This document shows, piece by piece, positions 27,626-36,007 of a stretch of 64,000 bases of DNA (position 1 is the stretch's first letter; the number at the start of each line of letters is the position of its first letter). The stretch spans positions 992,001-1,056,000 of the forward strand of contig NZ_CP101156.1 in assembly GCF_024298845.1 (NCBI RefSeq), written 5' to 3'. The position numbers and the translations under genes are program-made. This DNA is from Natronosalvus amylolyticus. GTDB taxonomy: Archaea; Halobacteriota; Halobacteria; Halobacteriales; Natrialbaceae. The notes under the pieces are model-generated. The model was not told where the DNA came from. It worked only from the letters and a program-made list of their open reading frames with translations, and did not search any database.

Positions 27626-28579
27626 ATGGCGAGTACATCTACGGAGCCACGGTCGAAAATCCGGTTCGATGAGCCGGAGGACATTGAAGACGAGGTGGAA
27701 TTGAAAATCAAGCGCCGGTTCGGTCGCGGGTTATTCGTCGATAAGTACGACGTGATGGACGACGCTATAACGATCAAACTCGGGAATCAGGTTCCGAAGG
27801 ACGTCAGTGACTGTCGGGAACGCGACCGGGTGCTGAAGTTCATTACGTACAAACCGGTGTTCACGCTGAAAGCGGAAGCGACCAGGAATGGGTATCTGAT
27901 TGAGTTGCCGAATCGGAACGAGATTTACGAAGGGTTTGTTGACAGGAAGAAGATGGTGGCGAGGCAACTTGACACCACGATGGCGAAGTCCATTTACGAG
28001 GAGTTGGCCTCCTTCGGGCCGGTGCAGACGCAGTTGAGTGGTGTGAAGGATATTTTGTGGGCGGTTCGGGAGAAGCAGCCGGTTGACGAAGACGAGATTT
28101 ACGCTATGCGTGGGCGAGATAGCGTTGATCAGACGCAAATGTATCTGCACGTGCTTGAGCAGACAAAGTTCATTCGCAGGTCGGATAGTGACTTGTACAG
28201 CGACGAAAACCTGGACGCGCACGATGAGCTGGAGATTGAGTCGGATGAATTCAGTAAATTGGTACTGGGTCAGATTGTGCAGAAGGCATACCACACGCTC
28301 AAAGATGAACTGAATCTGACGCTGCTTCAGCACTACCCGAAATACGCCGGATCGTACTATTACAGCGCTTTGCAGCGAGACAAGTCGGATCTTCGGCTAG
28401 ACGTTGAAACAATCACGGACAACCTGCACACGGTGTATGGAGACGACCATGTGCACAAGTTTACCGTGGAGAAGAAACTGAACGAGCTGGCGCGAGCGAA
28501 TGTGGTGCACAAGGACGACGATCTGTTCTATGGAGATGCAGATGTGTATATGGATGTGGCCAGTCAGACCCCAGTCTGA
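27626..28579 (+). CDS. Possible winged-helix protein paired with the C39-like protease
   Basis: A 317-residue acidic protein starting two bases after the protease stop, so co-transcribed and probably functionally linked. Residues ~15-110 form a strand-rich domain (LKIKRRFGRGLFVDKYDVMDD... ITYKPVFTLKAEA). The C-terminal two thirds contain two segments that look like winged helices (~130-200, VKDILWAVREKQPVDEDEIY; ~245-310, SALQRDKSDLRLDVETI... KLNELARANVV). I do not recognise a family. It could be a DNA-binding regulator controlled by cleavage, or the protease's target. Both ideas are inferred from the pairing. Confidence 0.6.
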   Translation: MASTSTEPRSKIRFDEPEDIEDEVELKIKRRFGRGLFVDKYDVMDDAITIKLGNQVPKDVSDCRERDRVLKFITYKPVFTLKAEATRNGYLIELPNRNEIYEGFVDRKKMVARQLDTTMAKSIYEELASFGPVQTQLSGVKDILWAVREKQPVDEDEIYAMRGRDSVDQTQMYLHVLEQTKFIRRSDSDLYSDENLDAHDELEIESDEFSKLVLGQIVQKAYHTLKDELNLTLLQHYPKYAGSYYYSALQRDKSDLRLDVETITDNLHTVYGDDHVHKFTVEKKLNELARANVVHKDDDLFYGDADVYMDVASQTPV

Positions 28580-28631
28580 TTGATGAGTGAGACAATTTTT
28601 ACGTGCTGGTACTCCGTGATCACTAAAAGGT

Positions 28632-28865
28632 CTATTCAATTGGTGGCCGCAAATCGTGATGCCTGAAGTCAGCGCACGTCCCGTCTTTGAATTCAACCCG
28701 ATAGATCACGCCATCCATCTGCTCACCGGTGATCCCCCCTGCATCATCTGACAACACTTTCTTGACGTAACCATGGTTCCCGTGGTGTAACTTATGGTCT
28801 GGATCACGCTCATCAGGAATATCGATCCGGACGTAGTCTCCTTCATCGGGGCTGAAGTCCTGCAT
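28632..28865 (-). CDS. Small KOW/SH3-like protein
   Basis: A 77-residue protein with a beta-barrel-like pattern (DYVRIDIPDERDPDHKLHHG, HGYVKKVL, IYRVEFKDGTCADF). Small KOW/SH3-type folds have this form, and a role in nucleic-acid or protein binding is possible. I chose the ATG at 28865, because the seven residues before it add nothing to the fold. It is transcribed toward the protease/winged-helix pair, with 52 bases between the two stops. The family is not recognised with certainty. Confidence 0.55.
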   Translation of the reverse strand: MQDFSPDEGDYVRIDIPDERDPDHKLHHGNHGYVKKVLSDDAGGITGEQMDGVIYRVEFKDGTCADFRHHDLRPPIE

Positions 28866-29285
28866 TGTATGGCAGTCAGAAGCCAAGAGGCTTCAGTAAT
28901 TGGGTATCACAGATATCATGAGGCCCAGGGGCTATAGAGGAATAGCTACTTGTCCCCCATCCCTGTTCCCGACACCACCAATGATCCCTTGTAACTTATC
29001 GATGTCTTGTGATTCTGTAGGTTCCGTTGTCGTAAATAGCACTGATAACGGACTATATTAGTCAATTACTGAGTGCTTGGCGATATAGTCGTGCTGTCGG
29101 TCTATGCTTCATGCTGTGAATCGGAATATGGGATCCTGAGGGGTCTAAGGGCGGTTTGTCGGGTTCTCAGTCGCAAGGTTTTAAGTAAAGATTGGCGCAT
29201 ATGCCTGTCTGCGAGATGCAGCAGAATCGAACACGATTCGCACGGAAGGTTACGACAATTGCCCAACATTCAGAGTGATAGAATA
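28866..29285. other. Spacer with promoter
   Basis: About 420 bases without a credible gene. A TATA-like TTTTAAGTA at ~29178 could drive the downstream plus-strand pair, giving a leader of ~80 bases. The reading frame of the 29286 gene stays open upstream to 29073, but the extension is rich in Cys and Arg and does not look like a haloarchaeal protein. Confidence 0.4.
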
Positions 29286-29891
29286 ATGCCACTCAAAGCA
29301 ACAATTGAACACAACGGAGTTGATTACGAAATAGACCTAGACGAACTCACCAACTACGGTGATTACTATCTTACTCGTGGCCGAGACCTCATTATTCGAG
29401 CAGAGGTCTTTACCACGGGAACCAAGAACAGTCGTCACATTCGAGATCCTGTCGAAGTTGGCACTGACTACGAGATAGTCCCAGTAGTGGTTGATCGACC
29501 TAATGTCCGACAACAGATCCATGCCAAACTGGGGATCGACATCTATGACGAGGAACTAAACCGGATCGTAGAGGCCTATGAAAAGGCCGGGTGTGAAGTG
29601 CTAGAAAGCTGGACGAGTGAATTGGACGGTGACAGAATTCTCGGTAAAGAGCGGCAAGGAATCTTGTCAACGGATATAGACGACCCCTTGACGGGATGGG
29701 AGAATGACTTCGCACCTGTCGTCGATCAAGTAGCATGGGAACATGAAGAGATGACACGCCAGGAAATAGTCTCCGTCCTAACACAAGTCTCACCGGGATT
29801 GCACGAATTCAGCGCCAAAGTTGAACTGAGGAAGACACCAGAAGTGACTAGCATACTTCGCGGAAGTGAAGTTCGTACTTCCGACGCTTAA
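29286..29891 (+). CDS. Hypothetical protein
   Basis: A 201-residue acidic protein (MPLKATIEHNGVDYEIDLDE...) from the ATG at 29286, chosen because the upstream extension has non-coding composition. The N-terminal ~80 residues are strand-rich; the rest is helical (LNRIVEAYEKAGCEVLESW). I do not recognise the family. The following gene starts one base after its stop codon, so the two form an operon of unknown role inside the island. Confidence 0.6.
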   Translation: MPLKATIEHNGVDYEIDLDELTNYGDYYLTRGRDLIIRAEVFTTGTKNSRHIRDPVEVGTDYEIVPVVVDRPNVRQQIHAKLGIDIYDEELNRIVEAYEKAGCEVLESWTSELDGDRILGKERQGILSTDIDDPLTGWENDFAPVVDQVAWEHEEMTRQEIVSVLTQVSPGLHEFSAKVELRKTPEVTSILRGSEVRTSDA

Positions 29892-29892
29892 T

Positions 29893-30183
29893 ATGCAGTC
29901 ACAGCAAGGGATTCAAAGCGTGGACAGCACATTCGCCGAGAAGATCCTCAAACATAGATCTGAAAGTGGGAAACCGTTCCCTGAGAAGGTCTGCGCGTGG
30001 TTGAATCTCGACGCGGGTAGTGAAATCACGTATCAGAACGGCACGGACCAGGCGGATACGGTTCGAGAAGAACTGAATCACGATTTCAAAGAGTTAGACA
30101 CGGAGATGTTCGTCGGATCGAATTTCGTCCTGTCGTACCTCGAAAAACAAGGGGTCCGGTTCCTCACGGATCTAGAGCTCTAG
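29893..30183 (+). CDS. Hypothetical protein, second gene of pair
   Basis: A 96-residue protein with ATG at 29893, one base after the TAA of the preceding gene, hence probably translationally coupled to it. The sequence is helical and acidic (TFAEKILKHRSESGKPFPEKVCAWL... DTVREELNHDFKELD), with a C-terminal segment that could pack as a small helical bundle. No family is recognised. A two-gene module of this size could be a toxin-antitoxin-like or accessory pair, but I see no motif that proves it. Confidence 0.55.
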   Translation: MQSQQGIQSVDSTFAEKILKHRSESGKPFPEKVCAWLNLDAGSEITYQNGTDQADTVREELNHDFKELDTEMFVGSNFVLSYLEKQGVRFLTDLEL

Positions 30184-30514
30184 AGGTGGATTGAGAACGG
30201 TGACGATGTCTTCTATGACGTATTATTCTAGCTGAACACACTGTACGCGGTCACCCGAGGTAACGTCGGATCGAACATGGTACTCCGTTATTCACATGTG
30301 GTGTGCGGGGGGCCACTTCGCACGACTTGGGGCTTGGCGTTGCGTCTGGTCAATATCGATGGGATTGGTGTTCTGGTGGGAGCTTTGCGGCGTCTGAGCG
30401 AAGCGCTGGTTCTACACACGCGCAGCCCTCCACATAGATCGTCCTCTTCGTCGCCGACCGGCGAGCCGCGCGGCGTGTGAGCAAGAGCACTGAAGAAGAT
30501 AGTATCGGAAATAG
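30184..30514. other. Spacer holding left copy of a 19-base repeat
   Basis: No gene seen. The right end carries AGCCGCGCGGC-G-TGTGAGC at 30464-30482, also found on the other side of the next gene. The region is GC-rich near the repeat and has no coding frame of quality. Confidence 0.45.
30464..30482. repeat. 19-base direct repeat, left copy
   Basis: AGCCGCGCGGCGTGTGAGC here and AGCCGCGCGGCTTGTGAGC at 31422-31440 differ at one position and lie in the same orientation on either side of the wHTH/nuclease-like gene (30515-31327). The left half is a palindrome (GCCGCGCGGC). Confidence 0.6.
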
Positions 30515-31327
30515 TTACAGCTGATTGCGGATTTGACCGAAGGTGATAATACGATTGAGACCAGGAGCACTCATCGCGTCGATATGGTCTTTCTGGAGAA
30601 TGTGCATCGGGATGCGGCCAGACTCGACTCCTCGGATAGTCTCTACCGAGGGATTGACCTGAATCGAGCTACCACTTGTCAACGCTCGGAGAACTGTCCC
30701 AGCTATCTCGTGATTCCGGGTAACCCAAACTGCTTCACCCCCAGCCTCCATCAGTTGTTCGTAATCCTTCCGGATTGAGTCATAATCGTTAATCCCGACT
30801 CCGTTCCCGGTAGCGTCTGGATCCGCGCTCGTGCGGCCAGCCTCCACCTCTATCGCGGCGATTGTTTCTGTCCCTCGCCCCATAGCGACAGCGTCGATTA
30901 CGCCGCCGTTTGAGCGTGTGTACGTTTGAACGTACTGGACATCGTCTCGGCTATCGTAGTATCGGCGGGCGAGTTCCACACCAACGCGGTGTGGTGTGTG
31001 GTCTCCGAGATCACCAACTCTTGGCCCATGTTTCTGCTGCAACCGGCAAGCTTCTTGGCCATTCCTTGTTACTGAGTAATAGACGCGCCGGTTGGTTCCA
31101 ACGTGTTTTCGGACGAGGCCAGCGTTACGAAGTTTCTGTTCATTGATATCGTACAAGGATTTTATCGTCGCCGCCATTGATTGGGTCAGATCGTATCCTT
31201 CCAGTTCTCCGTTAACAGCCATGACGACCGCCCTCATGAATTTCGCCTCGTCTCGCGTAATGCCGTACTCATTGAGCCGATCGTCTGTCACTCCAACTGC
31301 AGTAACTCGTTTCACGGGGACATTCAT
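30515..31327 (-). CDS. Winged-helix protein with nuclease-like C-terminal domain
   Basis: A 270-residue protein. Residues ~15-100 look like a winged-helix domain (ITRDEAKFMRAVVMAVNG... LRNAGLVRKHVGTNRRVYYSVT). The C-terminal part has a restriction-endonuclease-like pattern: HRVGVELARRYY, then GGVIDAVAM with Asp, then IAAIEVEAGR with Glu (E-x-E in place of E-x-K). Similar wHTH plus nuclease-like proteins occur in haloarchaeal plasmids. It is leftward, flanked on both sides by a 19-base repeat, and has no close partner. A regulator or a DNA-targeting factor is possible. The nuclease fold is inferred from motif order. Confidence 0.55.
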   Translation of the reverse strand: MNVPVKRVTAVGVTDDRLNEYGITRDEAKFMRAVVMAVNGELEGYDLTQSMAATIKSLYDINEQKLRNAGLVRKHVGTNRRVYYSVTRNGQEACRLQQKHGPRVGDLGDHTPHRVGVELARRYYDSRDDVQYVQTYTRSNGGVIDAVAMGRGTETIAAIEVEAGRTSADPDATGNGVGINDYDSIRKDYEQLMEAGGEAVWVTRNHEIAGTVLRALTSGSSIQVNPSVETIRGVESGRIPMHILQKDHIDAMSAPGLNRIITFGQIRNQL

Positions 31328-31745
31328 TGCTGATTATTAGTCTATGGCGGTGGATAAGCGCTGACAAAATGGTAGCGCCTGGTCTATTGGGATTAGTCAC
31401 ACCGGTTTGTATTTCACTCAAAGCCGCGCGGCTTGTGAGCGCGACCACGTCTCTGCCGTACGATGAGGGTAAATCCCATTATACCAAACACCATTTACGG
31501 ATACTACCGTGGGGCGCATTACCCACGGCGTTCCCCTCTCACCTCCTCAAAAATCTTTAGAAGTTTTGCGAACCTCTCAGAATAAGCCAATTAATTCCCG
31601 CCCAGTATTCTACCCAGCTTTCTCCACCAAAAGGTTTCGCCCAGGGGTTCTGCACCCTTTCGCGGAGAGTAACGCATCCGGTGCGAAACTCCCTACGAAA
31701 GAGGCGAGGGCTTATGCCGGTGGTGTCGATGGTATAAAATACACA
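31328..31745. other. Promoter region, right copy of the repeat
   Basis: No gene seen. It contains the second copy of the 19-base repeat, within a 14-base palindrome AAGCCGCGCGGCTT (31421-31434). It should hold the divergent promoters of the leftward wHTH/nuclease-like gene and the rightward recombinase-like gene. Confidence 0.45.
31422..31440. repeat. 19-base direct repeat, right copy
   Basis: AGCCGCGCGGCTTGTGAGC, one mismatch from the copy at 30464-30482, same orientation. The copies bracket one gene. Confidence 0.6.
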
Positions 31746-32615
31746 ATGAGTGCAAGTACAAACAACGACAACGATGACGACGGACAGCTCTCGCTTAGCG
31801 AGGCGTTCAACGTAGCGATCGACGCCGACGAGTCGGATGGGGACGCTGAAACGATAGTTCTACTTGCATGGGGAGATGATCCCGGCGACGCAGCTTCCTC
31901 CGCTCATCGAGTAATCTGTGCGAGCCTGGCGAAGTTCGATAACGAGTTCATTAGCACCGACAAGGCATGCTCCGCGATTCGGAGCGGGTCGGTATCCGCA
32001 CCAGGAAACCTTGGTGAGGGCGCGTGCATCTGGTGGTCAGACTCGGCGGACTGGTTTGAGCTCGATGAGACAATCGACACGTGGATTGGCGACGCGACGG
32101 AGTTCGTGATAGTTGATAAGATGATCGCGCTCGGTGATAGGATCGACCGTGTCCAGGAGCGACTCAACCGTATCCTCCAGAATGGTGCGACCGTGGTTTT
32201 GGTGAACGACGACACCCGCATTACCCCAGCCGACCGGGACATCGTGTCCGCGATCTTCTCGGGACTTGACCGAGCGGGCCCGGCGCTTCAACGCGCGGCG
32301 GAACGTCGGGACATCGCTGACTGGACTGAGGGGCGACAATGGTCTGGTGGCCGCCCACCGTTCGGCTTCGAGGCAGTTGACGGGCGGCTCGTACCTGGCA
32401 ACGACTTCGACCGCATCCGTGCAATTCTCGCTGAGGCGAATGATCCGCATAGTGATATGTCGCGGCGGCGAGCGGCGTTTGAGCTAGGGACGTCTGAGCG
32501 TACGATCGGCCGCATCCTCGATGATAACAGTCGCCGCCAAAAGTATGGGCTGAGACCGACAGACTGGGACGCTGAAGAGCACTACCGAGAGCAAAGAAAT
32601 TGTAATTCCCGATAA
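31746..32615 (+). CDS. Serine-recombinase-like protein without catalytic motif
   Basis: A 289-residue protein from ATG at 31746. The C-terminal ~100 residues match small serine recombinases: GGRPPFGFEAVDGRLVPG, then a helix-turn-helix (RRRAAFELGTSERTIGRIL) ending QKYGL, close to the active recombinase at 10734 (ends LYGL). The central part keeps the resolvase outline (FVIVDKMIALGDRIDRVQERL... GATVVLVNDD). The N-terminus lacks the Tyr-Ala-Arg-Val-Ser catalytic motif, having IVLLAWGDDPGDAASS instead. It may therefore be a dead paralogue kept as a DNA-binding regulator or accessory factor. It is monocistronic. Confidence 0.6.
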   Translation: MSASTNNDNDDDGQLSLSEAFNVAIDADESDGDAETIVLLAWGDDPGDAASSAHRVICASLAKFDNEFISTDKACSAIRSGSVSAPGNLGEGACIWWSDSADWFELDETIDTWIGDATEFVIVDKMIALGDRIDRVQERLNRILQNGATVVLVNDDTRITPADRDIVSAIFSGLDRAGPALQRAAERRDIADWTEGRQWSGGRPPFGFEAVDGRLVPGNDFDRIRAILAEANDPHSDMSRRRAAFELGTSERTIGRILDDNSRRQKYGLRPTDWDAEEHYREQRNCNSR

Positions 32616-33601
32616 TCTTCTAGTTTCTCTTACTTACGGGCACTCATTGGCGACCTGTCGGTCCTGTTCGCCGTTGAACTCCTAAGCGTGCGGATAGTGT
32701 CGACACAAGGTTAACAGACAATCCACACATACCAGACTGAGTTAGGAGATGTAGAGGTCGGTGGAGATTGGGTGTGCGAAGACTGGATTGGGCGTCTCTA
32801 GGCAAGGAATTCGTTAACTCCTCTGATCACTAGAGAGATTCACCGAGAAGTTATGCAGAGAGATTCCAGACCAATGAGCCAAGATAAGGTCACGGGACCA
32901 AAATTAGGATTCACTCACGACTGTAATGTCTCGAATTAGCTGTCCGACAATCACTGTGGACGCGATGACGATCGTCACCGCGAGCACAGTACCCGAGAGG
33001 ACACCGATCAGGACCAAGATAGCTACGACGGCGGTGATGAGCGATGAGAAGTGTGGCAAGTTGCATCCGTTCGGCAGCGTTGTGCAACGCGGTGTTCATA
33101 CCATCTTGAAGCAGTGGAGTTACTAAAATCCAATCAATGCACACCAGGCCCGGGTGGTGCGCGCGCTGGTTGGCAATCTAACCAGTAGTGAATAAAGGGA
33201 AGCCGGTAGTGAAACATCAGTGGTGAAAGTGAAAGAGTTCGCCACGGGTCACGCGTCACATTAACTGCAGCGAGTGGGGTGCACGTCAGTTGACCCTAGG
33301 CAGGGTAGCGATTCTTCTACACTCCGTACGCGTAAGAGAGTTGACGATCCGGGCGCGAATCCGAGATGTGAATTTTAACGAAAAAGTTTGCTCGTGTTGA
33401 TCACAGGTGTGTGAGAGACCATATTGCAGGTGGATTTAAGTGCTCCTTCCACCAAATACGTAGACGTGCCTGGGGTGCGGGACACGATCGCTATGTTCGT
33501 TAACGAATTCAAAATCGGCCTTCGCCAACTGAATGCGGAAAGTGCCGATTCAGTAGGCTCAGTGTGCGAATATTGGTCCTTCAAGATCGCGTGCGAGAAA
33601 A
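32616..33601. other. Long spacer between island and tRNA
   Basis: About 1 kb with one candidate small membrane protein (32904-33059) and one weak frame running into the tRNA (33424-33642). I see no integrase gene and no second copy of the tRNA 3' end in the window, so the island boundary on this side is inferred from composition only. Confidence 0.4.
32904..33059 (-). CDS. Possible small hydrophobic membrane protein
   Basis: A 51-codon minus-strand frame beginning at TTG (33059) and ending at TAA (32904-32906). It encodes a strongly hydrophobic stretch (LITAVVAILVLIGVLSGTV, then LAVTIVIASTVIVGQLI) that would span the membrane once or twice, with a short acidic tail. There is no ATG in frame, so the start is doubtful, and two other frames overlap it. 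Hydrophobic periodicity is the only support. Confidence 0.3.
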   Translation of the reverse strand: MPHFSSLITAVVAILVLIGVLSGTVLAVTIVIASTVIVGQLIRDITVVSES

Positions 33602-33642
33602 TGGGTTGGGGCAGATTTGAACTGCCGACTTCCTCCGTGTGA
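33424..33642 (+). CDS. Weak frame overlapping the tRNA antisense
   Basis: A 72-codon frame whose last ~14 codons read through the antisense of the tRNA 3' half, giving the familiar artefact MGWGRFELPTSSV. The part before it (GVRDTIAMFVNEFKIGLRQL...) has acceptable composition and may be the tail of an island gene ending at the attachment site. No ATG opens it at 33424 (TTG/ATA context). Listed for completeness; it may not be a gene. Confidence 0.25.
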   Translation: MQVDLSAPSTKYVDVPGVRDTIAMFVNEFKIGLRQLNAESADSVGSVCEYWSFKIACEKMGWGRFELPTSSV

Positions 33643-33676
33643 AGGAGGTATCATAACCGGACTAGATCACCAACCC
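33602..33676 (-). tRNA. tRNA-Val (CAC)
   Basis: Read on the minus strand, the acceptor stem GGGTTGG pairs with CCAACCC. The anticodon stem CCTCC/GGAGG encloses loop TTCACAC with anticodon CAC (valine), and the T arm GGCAG/CTGCC has loop TTCAAAT. The discriminator is A and CCA is not encoded. Its 3' end faces the accessory island, the usual arrangement when elements integrate at tRNA genes. The change in base composition between the two halves falls here. Confidence 0.93.
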
Positions 33677-33751
33677 GCACGCCAATCTATCCGGGGGTTA
33701 AACTTAAGCGTTCCTTTCAGCGACGACGCCTCGAGCACCGTCGAAACAGCC

Positions 33752-33949
33752 CTACCGTCGTCCGGGCAAACTCGAGAACGCACCTCGAACGCGATCGACA
33801 CGTCCTGGCTCCGGCTCGGATTCAGATTCGCGGCCAAGTTTTGTGCGGACGGTCCGCTCGAGGGTCCGGACTGTCGATGTGAGACCACGTCGTAACTGTC
33901 TTCCAGCTTGACGAACGTGATACCAGGCATCGCTGTAGTGTGGATTCAT
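33752..33949 (-). CDS. Small haloarchaeal conserved-type protein
   Basis: A 65-residue basic-acidic helical protein, MNPHYSDAWYHVRQAGRQL... ending SSLPGRR. The start resembles a family of ~90-residue haloarchaeal proteins that open MNxHFxDAxYYxKRA and have a central GREKEPEP-like stretch (here GRESESEPEP). This copy is shorter than that family, and the frame beyond the stop remains open in the next frame, so the C-terminus may be lost by frameshift. It lies just upstream of the tRNA and marks the start of core-like, CTCGAG-rich DNA. Function unknown. Confidence 0.5.
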   Translation of the reverse strand: MNPHYSDAWYHVRQAGRQLRRGLTSTVRTLERTVRTKLGRESESEPEPGRVDRVRGAFSSLPGRR

Positions 33950-34080
33950 CGTATGATCGAACCGTATAGGCCACGAGACAATATAGCCCTTTCGCAGACA
34001 ACACAATCTCGAGCGAGATAGTCACAGTCCCTAGCAGCCGAAAAAATCACACCACACGCCTCGAGCGATCTGGCGACCGT

Positions 34081-34614
34081 TCAGTACGAGGGAGATTCTT
34101 CGATTTCGCCATCCCGCATATTCACCACGCGAGCGAGCGTAAATAGCCCATCCGAGAGCCGATTGAGATACTGGACAGCCGTCTCGTTTATCGGTTCGGT
34201 TTCGGCCAGTGCGACGCCCCGCCGTTCGGCCCGTCGACACACGGCTCTGGCGTGGTGCAATCTCGAGCCACTGTCACTCCCGGTCGGAAGAATGAACGAT
34301 CGAAGGGGCTCGAGTTCCTCGTCGTGAGCGTCGATCCACGATTCGACGGTTTCGATGTGCCCCTCGCGAACGATCGGATCGTCCTCCGATGGGTCGGGGT
34401 TGGCGAAATCGGCGAGTACGATGTGAAGATGGTTCTGGATCGCCTGAAGTTGATCATCGATATCCTCGTAGCCCGTCGGTCGAATCGAGCCGATGAGCGC
34501 GTTGAGTTCGTCGACGGTTCCATACGCTTCGATCCGCGGGCTGGTTTTCGACACGCGGCTCATATCACGAAGATCGGTCTCGCCGTCGTCACCTCGACCA
34601 GTGTAGATAGGCAT
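34081..34614 (-). CDS. pduO: ATP:cob(I)alamin adenosyltransferase (PduO type)
   Basis: A 177-residue enzyme that transfers the adenosyl group of ATP to cob(I)alamin to make coenzyme B12. The signatures are visible in order: MPIYTGRGDDGETDL at the N-terminus (ATP binding), RIEAYGTVDELNALIG, and SRLHHARAVCRRAERR with the conserved arginine helix, then YLNRLSDGLFTLARV. The length matches the family. I chose the ATG at 34614 because homologues begin MxIYTxxGD. It is monocistronic and leftward, with the upstream region starting just after the tRNA side. Haloarchaea use adenosylcobalamin for methylmalonyl-CoA mutase and ribonucleotide reductase. Confidence 0.92.
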   Translation of the reverse strand: MPIYTGRGDDGETDLRDMSRVSKTSPRIEAYGTVDELNALIGSIRPTGYEDIDDQLQAIQNHLHIVLADFANPDPSEDDPIVREGHIETVESWIDAHDEELEPLRSFILPTGSDSGSRLHHARAVCRRAERRGVALAETEPINETAVQYLNRLSDGLFTLARVVNMRDGEIEESPSY

Positions 34615-34900
34615 CGAGTTAATCGATGGCCGCGGTGTACTTAATTGTCGCTTCGAACGGCTCCACCAGGACCTCACTCGAGATGACTGCCCTGGAACCA
34701 CAGTGGATGCCTGACAGACTGCCCGACCCCTCCCAGCGGTCACCTATGGGGTGAAATCATGTGATATGACCCGTATGTGGGACCAGAAGATGTGAAAACA
34801 CTCGAGTTCATCGCAGCCCAATTGTATCTATTGCACGCTCTCTCCCAAGACGGCGGCACGATAGGCGTCTAAATCGTTCCACTAGCTCCTATACTGGTAG

Positions 34901-36007
34901 TCAGAAACTGGTTTCTGGGAGCGCAGTGGAACCCACACGCCCACGGCCGCCGGATTCGAAGACCGTTATTCGGTCTCGTGGGAGCTCGATCGTGCGTTTG
35001 TCTCCCTCTCTCGGGGGGCGTTCAGCTGTCTCTACCACGAACTCGTGGCCAGTGGCAGTCTGGACTGTCACATCGTATCGACAGCCGATATCGGCCACAG
35101 ACACGACTTCACCGGGGAGTGAAAGATCGTCGACTGTCGTTCCTGCAGGTGGCCGTAGCGATACATCCGCAGGGCGCACGTGACACGTAACGGACGTTCC
35201 CTCGGGGACGGTAACCGCTTCGTCAGAGAGGGTGAATTCTCGCTCCCCCACCCGGAGGATAGGCGGTTGCCGGGCAACAACCGTTGCCGAGAACGGGTTC
35301 GATCGACCGAGGAACGATGCCACAAACTGGGTTGGTGGTGAACGATAGAGACTTCGTGGTGTTCCGGAACCGGAGATATGACCGTCGTTCATCACGATGA
35401 GTCGATCGGCAAGCGCCATCGCCTCCTCCTGGTCGTGGGTGACGAACAGGGTTGTGACTCCGGTTTCGGCCTGAATTCGGGCAATTTCCTCACGCATTCG
35501 CTCGCGTAACTGCCTGTCCAGGGCCGATAGGGGTTCATCGAGGAGCAACACGTCTGGCTGTGGCGCGAGTGCTCGAGCGAATTCGACTCGGCGTTGCTGA
35601 CCGCCACTCAGTTCAGACGGATACGCGTCCCGTTGGTCGCTGAGATCGACCAGTTCGAGATACTGGTTCACTCGCTCAGTTCGCTGTTGCCTGTCGAGGC
35701 CACGCGCTGTGAGCCCATAGGCGACGTTCTCACTGACACGCATATGAGGGTACAGCGTCGGTTGCTGGAAGACGATCCCGACGTGGCGCTCCTCGGGTGG
35801 TTCTCCAGTTACGTCTCGGTCGCGGAGTGCTATCCGTCCTGCCGTCGGCTGGACGTGACCGGCGATCGCCTGAACGATCGTTGTCTTCCCACACCCACTG
35901 GGACCGATCAATGCGACGAGTTCGCCTTCCTCGAGTCCGAACGAGACACTATCAACGGCTAGCTCGGCACCATAGCTGTGTGTAAGCTGGTCGATCTCGA
36001 GAATCAT
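34901..36007 (-). CDS. wtpC: Tungstate/molybdate ABC transporter ATPase
   Basis: A 368-residue ABC ATPase. Walker A GPSGCGKTT is near residue 35, signature LSGGQQRR near 135, and Walker B VLLLDEPLSALD just after it, followed by the H-loop FVTHDQEEAMALAD. The C-terminal ~120 residues form a TOBE-like regulatory domain. Its start overlaps the permease stop by four bases (36004-36007), so it is the last gene of the wtpA-wtpB-wtpC operon. It powers uptake of an oxyanion. I assign tungstate/molybdate because of the WtpA-type binding protein in the same operon. Confidence 0.85.
   Translation of the reverse strand: MILEIDQLTHSYGAELAVDSVSFGLEEGELVALIGPSGCGKTTIVQAIAGHVQPTAGRIALRDRDVTGEPPEERHVGIVFQQPTLYPHMRVSENVAYGLTARGLDRQQRTERVNQYLELVDLSDQRDAYPSELSGGQQRRVEFARALAPQPDVLLLDEPLSALDRQLRERMREEIARIQAETGVTTLFVTHDQEEAMALADRLIVMNDGHISGSGTPRSLYRSPPTQFVASFLGRSNPFSATVVARQPPILRVGEREFTLSDEAVTVPEGTSVTCHVRPADVSLRPPAGTTVDDLSLPGEVVSVADIGCRYDVTVQTATGHEFVVETAERPPREGDKRTIELPRDRITVFESGGRGRVGSTALPETSF

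Noticed and set aside
33600-33642. Peptide MGWGRFELPTSSV as a protein end
   Set aside because: It is the antisense translation of the tRNA-Val 3' half, a common artefact.
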